A stretch of DNA of 64,000 nucleotides. Source: Arenibacter palladensis. GTDB lineage: Bacteria; Bacteroidota; Bacteroidia; Flavobacteriales; Flavobacteriaceae. The notes under the pieces were generated by a model. The model had not been told where the DNA came from. It ran no database searches and saw nothing but the letters and a program-made list of their open reading frames with translations. Of this stretch, positions 34,651-42,895 are shown piece after piece (the first letter of the stretch is position 1; the number at the start of each line of letters is the position of its first letter). Both the position numbers and the translations under genes were made by a program. The stretch is from contig NZ_FQUX01000003.1 in assembly GCF_900129275.1 (NCBI RefSeq), positions 186,001-250,000 of the forward strand. The letters are read 5' to 3'.

Positions 34651-36015
34651 ATGAACCAGAGAAGAAATTTTATTAAGAAGACCGCCATTACGGGAGCAGG
34701 TATAGCCTTGTTGCCTAATCTCAGTTTAGGAAATGGTTTCGCAAAAGACTCCCAAAAAATAAAAGTTGGGGTAATTGGTGTTGGACTAAGGGGGACCAAT
34801 CATTTGGACAACCTACTAAAGAGATCTGATGTTTTAATCACGGCCATTTGTGATATAGACCAAAACAGAATTGATATTGCACAAGATCATATACTAAAGG
34901 CAGGTCAGAAGAAGGCCAAAGCTTTTGGGAAAAATGAGCAGGACTACAAAAATCTTTTGGCACTGTCGGAAGTAGATGCCGTGGTCATTGCAACACCTTG
35001 GTTATGGCATACCAAAATGGCCGTAGATTCAATGAAGGCCGGTAAATATACTGGTCTTGAAGTATCGGCCGCCAATACCCTTGAGGAATGTTGGGACTTG
35101 GTAAATACTCATGAAGAAACCGGTTCCCATCTAATGATATTGGAAAATGTTAATTATAGAAGGGATGTACTTGCCGTATTAAATATGGTAAAACAGAATG
35201 TCTTTGGAGAACTTTTACACTTCAGATGTGGATATCAGCATGATCTGCGTGGGGTAAAATTCAATGACGGAAAAACGGCCTACGGAAAAGGTGCCGAATT
35301 TGGCGACAAAGGCATCTCCGAATCGGCTTGGAGGACGCAACACTCTTTATTGAGAAATGCGGACGTCTATCCAACACACGGTCTTGGACCTATCGCTGTT
35401 ATGGCAGATATAAACAGGGGCAACAGATTTTTATCACTTACCTCCCATGCTACCAAAGGTGTTGGTCTGCACAAATATATTGTGGATACGGCCGGTGAAA
35501 ATCATCCCAATGCCAAATTAAAGTTTAAGCAGGGAGATATCATTACCTCTACTATAGAAACCTCCAACGGGGAGACCATCATAGTTACCCATAATGTGAA
35601 CAATCCCCACCCCTACTCCTTAGGATTTAAAGTTCAGGGAGCCCAAGGACTTACGGATTTCGACTACCACACGCAACGAATCCACATAGAAGGTACTACT
35701 GAGGGACATGGATGGGAAAATATGGATTCTTGGTTCGAAAAATATGATCACCCTCTTTGGAAAAAATTTGGAAGCAGCGCTACTGAAGCTGGTCACGGGG
35801 GTATAGATTTTTATGTAATGAATGCCTTTATAGAGTCGGCCAAGGAAAATATTGCCCCACCGATGGATGCTTATGACGCTGCGGCTTGGAGTGCGGTTAC
35901 TCCACTTTCCGAACTATCTATAGAAAATAATGGCGAACCACAGGATTTCCCCGATTTCACCAGAGGCACGTGGATCAAGAGAAAACCATATAACTGGATA
36001 AAGGACACATATTAA
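34651..36015 (+). CDS. GH109-type alpha-N-acetylgalactosaminidase (Gfo/Idh/MocA fold), Tat-exported
   Basis: A 454-aa NAD-dependent glycosidase rather than a simple dehydrogenase. The Tat signal is NQRRNFIKK, followed by a Rossmann nucleotide-binding motif GVIGVGLRG. The middle and C-terminal blocks closely match the Elizabethkingia GH109 enzyme as I remember it: ENVNYRRDVLAVLNMV, GYQHDLRGVKFNDGKTAYG, DVYPTHGLGPIAVMADINRGNRFLSLTS, and PYSLGFKVQG. The dehydrogenase EKP motif is absent. GH109 enzymes remove terminal alpha-GalNAc by an NAD-assisted mechanism. It leads the divergent arm of the PUL ahead of SusC/SusD. Confidence 0.9.
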   Translation: MNQRRNFIKKTAITGAGIALLPNLSLGNGFAKDSQKIKVGVIGVGLRGTNHLDNLLKRSDVLITAICDIDQNRIDIAQDHILKAGQKKAKAFGKNEQDYKNLLALSEVDAVVIATPWLWHTKMAVDSMKAGKYTGLEVSAANTLEECWDLVNTHEETGSHLMILENVNYRRDVLAVLNMVKQNVFGELLHFRCGYQHDLRGVKFNDGKTAYGKGAEFGDKGISESAWRTQHSLLRNADVYPTHGLGPIAVMADINRGNRFLSLTSHATKGVGLHKYIVDTAGENHPNAKLKFKQGDIITSTIETSNGETIIVTHNVNNPHPYSLGFKVQGAQGLTDFDYHTQRIHIEGTTEGHGWENMDSWFEKYDHPLWKKFGSSATEAGHGGIDFYVMNAFIESAKENIAPPMDAYDAAAWSAVTPLSELSIENNGEPQDFPDFTRGTWIKRKPYNWIKDTY

Positions 36016-36065
36016 GAAGTGAATATTGAATTACTTATTGAGTTGTTTGAGTGAGTTGTTTTTCA

Positions 36066-36095
36066 AAACCCATTTCATGAAAATGGAATGGGTTT
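36066..36095 (+). other. Hairpin between GH109 and SusC
   Basis: AAACCCATT and AATGGGTTT pair over 9 bp with an inner CAT/ATG. A run of A, not T, follows on the plus strand, so it is a weak terminator or a processing/stability element. GAGTTGTTT occurs twice just upstream, another short repeat. Confidence 0.4.
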
Positions 36096-36223
36096 AAAAA
36101 AGTAGCCAACTCTACATCAACACTAAAACCTTAAAAAATATGGATAGAAGCATTAAAAAAAATTAGCTCGAAAAGAATTTTTCAAACATTAACATCAACC
36201 GATTATTAATTTAAACTAGATCA

Positions 36224-39200
36224 ATGAAAAAACCATTTTTTTATTTACTAATTCTAATTTTGAGCGTAGGTCATTTTGCCCATGCCCAAAATATAACGGT
36301 CCAAGGAACCGTTTTCGATGACAATGGAGTACCATTACCGGGTGCTTCTGTCGTAGTCAAAGGAACCTCTACCGGTACACAAACCGACTTTGACGGTAAT
36401 TTTTATATAAACGTACAGGGTCCACAGTCCATTTTAGCAGTTTCCTATCTTGGCTTTAAGCCACAGGAAATCCTTGTGGGAAACCAAACACAGGTCACTA
36501 TCACCCTGGCTGCAGATGCCACACAATTGGACGATGTAGTTCTGATTGGGTACCAAAAGGTATTTAAAAGGGATGTTACCAGTGCCGTTTCAAGTATTAA
36601 GAGCGATGATATTGAAGGAATACCTGTATTGGATGTATCAGGACTAATAGCTACCCAAGCTACCGGAATCCAAAGTGTGAATATGACAGGTGCACCCGCA
36701 GGTCGTGGAGCTCTAATTATTCGTGGTAATACAAGTATAGGTGGGGATATTGACGCCGATTTGGCATACAGTAGTCCATTATATGTAATTGATGGGGTTC
36801 AGACAAGTCTTGAGGATTTAGCAGGTTACGGTGTTTCCAACGTTGACTTTTTAGCTTCACTTAACCCTAACGACATAGCGAGTATAGATGTACTTAAAGA
36901 TGCCTCCGCTGCGGCCATTTACGGATCCAGGGGAGCCAATGGAGTTATAATTATCGAAACCAAGAAAGGTGTAGCACTGGACAAACCGGAATTTTCGTTT
37001 TCCACCAGTTTAGGCTTACAGCCAAAACCCAACTTGGTCCCCATGTTGGTAGGAGGTGCTGAACGCCAAGCCAAAATGGAAATGATCCAAAGATGGTGGC
37101 ATACGGATGAATTACAATCCGGACAAACACCAATGGTATTGACCGATAGTATAAACCCTGCCTTTAATAATAATGTAGATTATCAAGGTCTTTTTTATAA
37201 AACCGGTATTGATCAGCAGTACGATTTTAGTGTCCGCGGGGGTAGTGAAAAAACCAACTATAGGGTTTCCTTAGGTTATGATAACCAAGAAGGTGTTATA
37301 AAAGGTACCGGGGTAGACAGGGTTACCTTTTCCTCCAACCTTAATTTTAAGGCAGGGGAAAAATTTCGCAACCAATTAATTACCAGGTTTACACATACCG
37401 ATCTACAAACTGGACAAGGAAATCCTTATCAAGGAAGTTTCAACCTTAACTCATCCCTACCAGTAGATCCGGCCGGACTTCAATCTTCCCTATTTTATAT
37501 TACGGACGAAAGAAAACAGTCCTTAAGTGGGGAGCTGGAAGGCAAGTTAAACGAGGATAGGACCGTAAACTTTACCATCTCCAACTTTGCTACGTTTGAT
37601 CTTCTACCTAGTCTAAGCCTAAATTCACAACTAAGCTTTGTTTATGACAGCAATAAAAAGAACTTTTATGAGCCGTCTACTATACGAACGGAAGGAGATG
37701 GCTTTGCTAGTTACGCTTTGTACAACAGGAAAAACTTGACCGCTGAAACCTATTTAAGCCTCTTTAAAAACATAGGCGCCAATAACGATCATGAAGTAAC
37801 TGGAGTATTGGGAAATAGGGTAGATTATAACCAATACGAAGACATGGCCATGACCGCCTTTGGTTTTGGTAGTGATGCTATTCAAACAATTAACAACAGG
37901 TACACCCAAGACCAAATAAGTGGATATACCGATATTAGTGCCAATGCCCTGGTATCCTATTTTGGACGTGTGAGCTATAAGTACAAAAATCGTTATATGG
38001 TGGGTGGAAACTTCAGTATTGATGGTTCTTCCAGGTTTGGTAAAGATGTACGTTGGGCCAAGTTCCCTTCCCTAAATGCGGGTTGGGTCATTTCGGATGA
38101 GCCCTTCCTTAAACCCCATATTTCCAGTTTTATAGATTATTTAAAGATCAGGGGTAGCTGGGGTATTAACGGGAAGCAGTTCCCAGAAAATTACCTACGT
38201 TTCGGAAAATACAATTTAGGTTATGGTGGAAATCCTTACTGGGCCAACCAAATGAGCGTTTCCAGTTACGGAGGTGTTACCGGGGTTATTCCAAATTATG
38301 ACCAAATTGGAAACGCATCACTTTCTTGGGAAGAAACTGAACAGTGGAATGTTGGTTTTGATCTGGATATGTTCAACAGAAGGGTAAGTTTGGCTTTTGA
38401 TGCGTATAACAAAAATACAGATAAACTATTTTTTGACGTAGCTTTCCCTGCTTATTCAGGCTACAACTCGGCCCCTACCAACGTGGCTGGTGTTATTAAT
38501 TACGGTTGGGAATCCATGCTACGTTACCACGTTTTCCCTAGGGAGAACGACCTTAGAATGGAATTGTCCGTTGGTTTTGCCCAAAACAAAAACTACGTTT
38601 CCAAATTGCCAAATGGCAACCAGGATTATATAGGTGGAGATTATGGTTATGTTGTAGGTCGTCCGCTTAACCTGTACAAGATGTTCATTAATGATTATAT
38701 CATTGATGATCTAGATCAATTGCCTGTAAATCCATTTACTGGAGAACCTTTGCAAGGAAAATCCGCTTGGGCCAATATCCGTCCAGGTTTTCCAATATGG
38801 CAAGATCTTAACGGGGATTACTTACTTAATGAAGAGCACGATCTAAAATTAACTACAGACTACTCTCCTATTCCCGATATAACCGGTTCTTTCAATATAA
38901 ACTTGCAGTACAAAAAATGGTACTTCCAGGCCTATAGTCAATTCTCCTTTGGTGCCGATATAAAGAATACCGTATTAAACAGTTATATGGATAGCTACGA
39001 TAGGGGTGGTGATGATTGGGCCAGAAGAGGACTTGCCGACCTAAGTGAATATACATTCTGGCAACAGCCTGGTGATGGTGCTGCCGGTGTGGACTTTCCT
39101 GCCATGTACCCACAGAGTCCAACACTTGGAGCATTTTACGGCTTCAGGGGCAATCAGACCCTTTGGATAGAAAGTGGTGATTATTGGAAAGTTAACAATG

Positions 39201-39415
39201 CTTCCATTGGATACACTTTTGATCAGAACGATAACTTCATGAAGAACATTGGCCTATCCCGTTTAAGAATCTACGGAGCAATGTTGAACCCATACCAATG
39301 GCAGAGATCCAAGAAGGTAGTAGATGCCTCCATGGTTGATGCCAAAGGACATACCTATGGAAATGGATATCCACAAGCTAGGACAATTACCATTGGAATT
39401 GATACTAAATTTTAA
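36224..39415 (+). CDS. SusC/RagA family TonB-linked outer-membrane protein
   Basis: A 1063-aa nutrient transporter of the main PUL. The signal peptide ends near HAQN (residue 23). Residues about 25-105 form the carboxypeptidase-regulatory-like domain (GTVFDDNGVPLPGASVVV, TDFDGNFYI). The plug contains the SusC-type IASIDVLKDASAAAIYG and ANGVIIIETKKG blocks, and the rest is the barrel. Together with the SusD at 39426 it takes oligosaccharides across the outer membrane using TonB. Ten base pairs separate it from susD. Confidence 0.96.
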   Translation: MKKPFFYLLILILSVGHFAHAQNITVQGTVFDDNGVPLPGASVVVKGTSTGTQTDFDGNFYINVQGPQSILAVSYLGFKPQEILVGNQTQVTITLAADATQLDDVVLIGYQKVFKRDVTSAVSSIKSDDIEGIPVLDVSGLIATQATGIQSVNMTGAPAGRGALIIRGNTSIGGDIDADLAYSSPLYVIDGVQTSLEDLAGYGVSNVDFLASLNPNDIASIDVLKDASAAAIYGSRGANGVIIIETKKGVALDKPEFSFSTSLGLQPKPNLVPMLVGGAERQAKMEMIQRWWHTDELQSGQTPMVLTDSINPAFNNNVDYQGLFYKTGIDQQYDFSVRGGSEKTNYRVSLGYDNQEGVIKGTGVDRVTFSSNLNFKAGEKFRNQLITRFTHTDLQTGQGNPYQGSFNLNSSLPVDPAGLQSSLFYITDERKQSLSGELEGKLNEDRTVNFTISNFATFDLLPSLSLNSQLSFVYDSNKKNFYEPSTIRTEGDGFASYALYNRKNLTAETYLSLFKNIGANNDHEVTGVLGNRVDYNQYEDMAMTAFGFGSDAIQTINNRYTQDQISGYTDISANALVSYFGRVSYKYKNRYMVGGNFSIDGSSRFGKDVRWAKFPSLNAGWVISDEPFLKPHISSFIDYLKIRGSWGINGKQFPENYLRFGKYNLGYGGNPYWANQMSVSSYGGVTGVIPNYDQIGNASLSWEETEQWNVGFDLDMFNRRVSLAFDAYNKNTDKLFFDVAFPAYSGYNSAPTNVAGVINYGWESMLRYHVFPRENDLRMELSVGFAQNKNYVSKLPNGNQDYIGGDYGYVVGRPLNLYKMFINDYIIDDLDQLPVNPFTGEPLQGKSAWANIRPGFPIWQDLNGDYLLNEEHDLKLTTDYSPIPDITGSFNINLQYKKWYFQAYSQFSFGADIKNTVLNSYMDSYDRGGDDWARRGLADLSEYTFWQQPGDGAAGVDFPAMYPQSPTLGAFYGFRGNQTLWIESGDYWKVNNASIGYTFDQNDNFMKNIGLSRLRIYGAMLNPYQWQRSKKVVDASMVDAKGHTYGNGYPQARTITIGIDTKF

Positions 39416-39425
39416 ATTATAAACG

Positions 39426-40970
39426 ATGAAACAGATAAAGAGTTTTAAAATATATATCATGGTCCTGGGCTTACTAGGTGTAGCCAGTTGTTCCGATTTA
39501 CTGGACCAGGAGCCGATAAGCATAACCCATCCAGACGTCTTTTGGGATAGCCAGGCCAACGCTGAACAGGCTGTTGCTGGTGCTTATGGCCTTTTTAAGG
39601 AAGCTATTATGACTCAATCCAATTTTCTATATTGGGGTGAATGGACCGGAATGACTTTTATGAACAGTCGCAACTGGATCGTTAACTACATTGAAGGTAG
39701 TGGCAATTACGTATTGGCTTACCGAGATGCTTCCATGAATTGGAAAAACTTCTATAGAGCTGCCAACTGGGCTTATACCATTGAACAATATATAGCGGAT
39801 ATGCCCGTAGATATGTTCGATTCCCAATCTGAAAAAAATCGTCTTTTGGGAGAAGCTGCCTTCATTAGATCACTGACCTATTTTTATATGGCCCGTATCT
39901 GGGGAGATGTGCCTATTGTAGAGCAATCCATAGAAAGCTCCGATCAGCTTATTTCTGAAGACGGGTACATTGTGGAAAATCCAAGGGTTGATGAATTGCA
40001 AGTATTGGATTATGCCCTGGAAGCCGCCAATAAATCTATTGGATTATTGCGGTATTCCACTCCAGGAGCCTCCAATTGGGCCATAACCGCCAACAAGGCA
40101 AGCGCAGAGGCCTTAAAGGCCCACATTACACTTTGGTATGCAGGAAGGGACAATGACAATCCCGAGATGTTACAGCAAGCCATTGACGCAACTACATCAG
40201 TTATCAATAATAGTGGTGCCAGTTTAATCGATTATGTGAACGAGGGAAAAGAGGGGTTTGATGAAATGTGTATTGGTCAATCCAAGACTGGGCTTTTCGA
40301 AATCAATATCAGCTCGGATATGAACGAATCCTTTAGGTTGCTTCAATATGATGATAACCATACTGGACTAACCTTAAATTACCCTGTTTGGCAAAGTGTT
40401 AATACTGGAATAAGTCCTTATATGGATCCAGATTTCTACGGTAATGAGATGATGGCTACAGATGCCGATAGAGCCAACGATGTTCGTAAGGATCTTTTCT
40501 TTTATGAATATGGAACCAATGCAGACTACTCCTACCTACAGAAATACTCCCATTCTGCACAGGATGAAGCTTCCGAAGATGCCTATGCCCAATTTTCTGA
40601 ATCCAATATCTTAATATTCAGGTTGGCAGATATGTATTTATTAAGAGCAGAGGCCAATGCCAGAAAAGATCTATCGGGTCCTGCCATTTCTGATTTAAAT
40701 GAGATTAGAAGCAAAGCCAATGTTCCAGATTATACAGGAGGAACAGACCGCGAATCCCTAATGAAGGCCATATTTGATGAACGCGCAATTGAATTTGTAG
40801 GTGAAGCCCAATCTGGTTATGATAGAATACGTATGGATTATTACGATGGAGTGCCATGGGTAAACCAAGCAAGAAATGCCAAAAAAGGATATTTTTGGCC
40901 TGTCCTTCCTTCAGTAATTTCGAGGAATCCTTCCATTCTACAAACAGAATACTGGAGAGGTAAATTGTAG
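39426..40970 (+). CDS. SusD/RagB family outer-membrane lipoprotein
   Basis: A 514-aa surface glycan-binding lipoprotein with lipobox VASC (Cys22). The mature N-terminus SDLLDQEPISITHPDVFW and FIRSLTYFYMARIWGDVPIV (about residue 145) are typical SusD/TPR features; NILIFRLADMYLLRAEA and DERAIEFVGEAQSGYDRIR near the C-terminus are hallmark blocks. It is the canonical partner of the upstream SusC. The fasciclin and DUF5007 lipoproteins follow in the same unit. Confidence 0.96.
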   Translation: MKQIKSFKIYIMVLGLLGVASCSDLLDQEPISITHPDVFWDSQANAEQAVAGAYGLFKEAIMTQSNFLYWGEWTGMTFMNSRNWIVNYIEGSGNYVLAYRDASMNWKNFYRAANWAYTIEQYIADMPVDMFDSQSEKNRLLGEAAFIRSLTYFYMARIWGDVPIVEQSIESSDQLISEDGYIVENPRVDELQVLDYALEAANKSIGLLRYSTPGASNWAITANKASAEALKAHITLWYAGRDNDNPEMLQQAIDATTSVINNSGASLIDYVNEGKEGFDEMCIGQSKTGLFEINISSDMNESFRLLQYDDNHTGLTLNYPVWQSVNTGISPYMDPDFYGNEMMATDADRANDVRKDLFFYEYGTNADYSYLQKYSHSAQDEASEDAYAQFSESNILIFRLADMYLLRAEANARKDLSGPAISDLNEIRSKANVPDYTGGTDRESLMKAIFDERAIEFVGEAQSGYDRIRMDYYDGVPWVNQARNAKKGYFWPVLPSVISRNPSILQTEYWRGKL

Positions 40971-41001
40971 ACTAATTTTAGAACTAAAGAAAACAATCAC
41001 G

Positions 41002-41646
41002 ATGAAAAAAATAATAATCATACTAACAGCCGTAGTAGTCCTTTATTCCTGTGATAAGGATGGAAACTACCTTGTAGATGGAGGTATTAGCAGTCCAGAG
41101 GTGGGAACTACCACCATGGAATTTTTTAAAGCCCACAGTCAGTTGGATACTTTGGCCCTATTAATTGAAAAAGCGGGAATGGCCGATTTGGTGAATGGAA
41201 ACAACACCATCTTTGCACCCAATAATCTTTCCATTAAGAATTATGTCAACGCTATATTGGCCGATATGAGGGAAATAGATCCGCAAGCAGAATATACCAT
41301 CAACGATATTCCTTTGGATACCCTTACCAAATATATGGGAGGTTATATTTTTTCCGGAAAAATAAGAAGGGAGAACATGACCAAGGACCAAGGAAAAATC
41401 TATACTGCTGTAAATGGTGAAGAAAAAAGAATTTCCTTGGAACCAACAGATCAATATAATAATGAATTGGATTCCAAACCCGAATATGTTTATTTCACCT
41501 ATAAACAAGGTGATGACTGGGACGAATGGGACAACATAGATGATGATGATAAGGTGGTGGTAAAAACTTCAAATTTAATCTCTACCAATGGCGTTATTCA
41601 TGTCCTACAAGGAAACCATACTTTATTCAATTTCGAAAGGGACTAA
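41002..41646 (+). CDS. Fasciclin (FAS1) domain lipoprotein
   Basis: A 214-aa lipoprotein (lipobox LYSC, Cys17). The FAS1 pattern is visible: FFKAHSQLDTLALLIEKAGM near the start, NNTIFAPNNLSIKNYV (H1 region), and VVVKTSNLISTNGVIHVLQG at the C-terminus (H2 region). In PULs this position, right after SusD, is where SusE/SusF-like surface glycan-binding proteins are encoded, so a role in substrate binding or adhesion is likely. The gap to susD is 31 bp, so it is cotranscribed. Confidence 0.88.
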   Translation: MKKIIIILTAVVVLYSCDKDGNYLVDGGISSPEVGTTTMEFFKAHSQLDTLALLIEKAGMADLVNGNNTIFAPNNLSIKNYVNAILADMREIDPQAEYTINDIPLDTLTKYMGGYIFSGKIRRENMTKDQGKIYTAVNGEEKRISLEPTDQYNNELDSKPEYVYFTYKQGDDWDEWDNIDDDDKVVVKTSNLISTNGVIHVLQGNHTLFNFERD

Positions 41647-41668
41647 TAAAAACCATAAAAACAAAAAG

Positions 41669-42760
41669 ATGAAAAATATATTATATTCCATACTGATCAT
41701 TATCGTAATGGTTGCATCTTGTCAGCCACCCGAAGTGGGTTATATCAGTGACAATATCCACGCTCTGGAAGACACTATTGCCGTTCCACGTGGGGTGTTT
41801 AAGGTTGGGGCCGCTCCAGCCATAGAAGGATCAACCTACCCTTTAAAATGGGAGATTACTAGTATCACGGATGCCGAGGGCAACCCTACCAACGATTTGT
41901 TCGACGAATATGAACTTTTAACTTGGAAATCCGCCTTTAATGCCGAAACCGATACTACCTTGGCATTAGTGGAAGAAAAGTTGGAACTGGGGGATTATCC
42001 AACTATTATGATCAATGAAGTGAGTGGACAGTTGGCCTTTACCCAAGCGAGTAAGTTTGTAACAAATAATAACATTTACAAGGTAAACGTTAAAGCTAGC
42101 AACGTAAGGGGTGAGCGTCAATTGGATGACTTTGTAATAGTAAAATTGGATGATTTTCAACCGGTTGAATTCCCCACAGAAATGCGTTCAAGACTCCAAT
42201 TGGGCAAAGGTGGCGGCGCTTATGACATTGCCTATACCTCCACCATTATGAACGATTTTGATGATGGTGTTCCTAGTGTTTTGGATGGTACCCATCCTTA
42301 TATCACTGTAACCAAGGTAAGTGAAGAACCAGCTTTGGGGGTTAAAGTGAAAATGATCATCGCGGACAGTTATGATAAACCATTAAATCCAGAAAAGGTG
42401 GTTTTCTATCCATCCGGGTCAACCTTCTTGCAAAACTATCATGACAATTCTGTAGATACGGAAGTTGATGCAACTGGTTCAACATTCTCACTACCTGCAC
42501 CACCGTTCCCTCAGTACGGAAGAACGTATGCTACAGGGACCAATTCTTATTTAATGTATTACCTGACCACAGATGATGCCTTTACAGTGGACACTGCAGC
42601 CTTTGAAGCGGATAATGGACCTAAAGATTGGACACCTTATATAGATCCAGACACTGGAGAAATTAGAAATAGGGCCTATATACGCTGGGGAATCAAAATA
42701 AATGATTCCGGTACCTGGGAGATAAAAATGAAAATACCATATACCAAGATAAAGGAATAA
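41669..42760 (+). CDS. DUF5007 domain lipoprotein
   Basis: A 363-aa lipoprotein from the ATG at 41669, chosen because it gives a clean signal MKNILYSILIIIVMVASC (Cys18); the frame opens 27 codons upstream inside the fasciclin gene. The mature part is beta-rich with a block IAVPRGVFKVGAAPAIEGSTYPLKWEI and a C-terminal RAYIRWGIKINDSGTWEIKMKIPYTKI, which I recognise as DUF5007-like. Such proteins accompany fasciclin lipoproteins after SusD in many Bacteroidota and are probably surface glycan-binding. Function is inferred from context only. Confidence 0.75.
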   Translation: MKNILYSILIIIVMVASCQPPEVGYISDNIHALEDTIAVPRGVFKVGAAPAIEGSTYPLKWEITSITDAEGNPTNDLFDEYELLTWKSAFNAETDTTLALVEEKLELGDYPTIMINEVSGQLAFTQASKFVTNNNIYKVNVKASNVRGERQLDDFVIVKLDDFQPVEFPTEMRSRLQLGKGGGAYDIAYTSTIMNDFDDGVPSVLDGTHPYITVTKVSEEPALGVKVKMIIADSYDKPLNPEKVVFYPSGSTFLQNYHDNSVDTEVDATGSTFSLPAPPFPQYGRTYATGTNSYLMYYLTTDDAFTVDTAAFEADNGPKDWTPYIDPDTGEIRNRAYIRWGIKINDSGTWEIKMKIPYTKIKE

Positions 42761-42895
42761 TATAAACTAGTTTGGTATACCTTAAAATGGTTTGTTTTGG
42801 CGCAACTTTGGTTCCCATTTCAAACCATTTTTTTATTTATTTTTAGCCATAATGACAACGATTATACTACTTTGCACAACTTGAAGTTAACCAGC

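Noticed and set aside
42797..42895. Longer start for the PhoD-like protein
   Set aside because: Upstream frame begins with TTG and would bury the Tat signal; the ATG at 42896 places MNRRKYIKT at the N-terminus.
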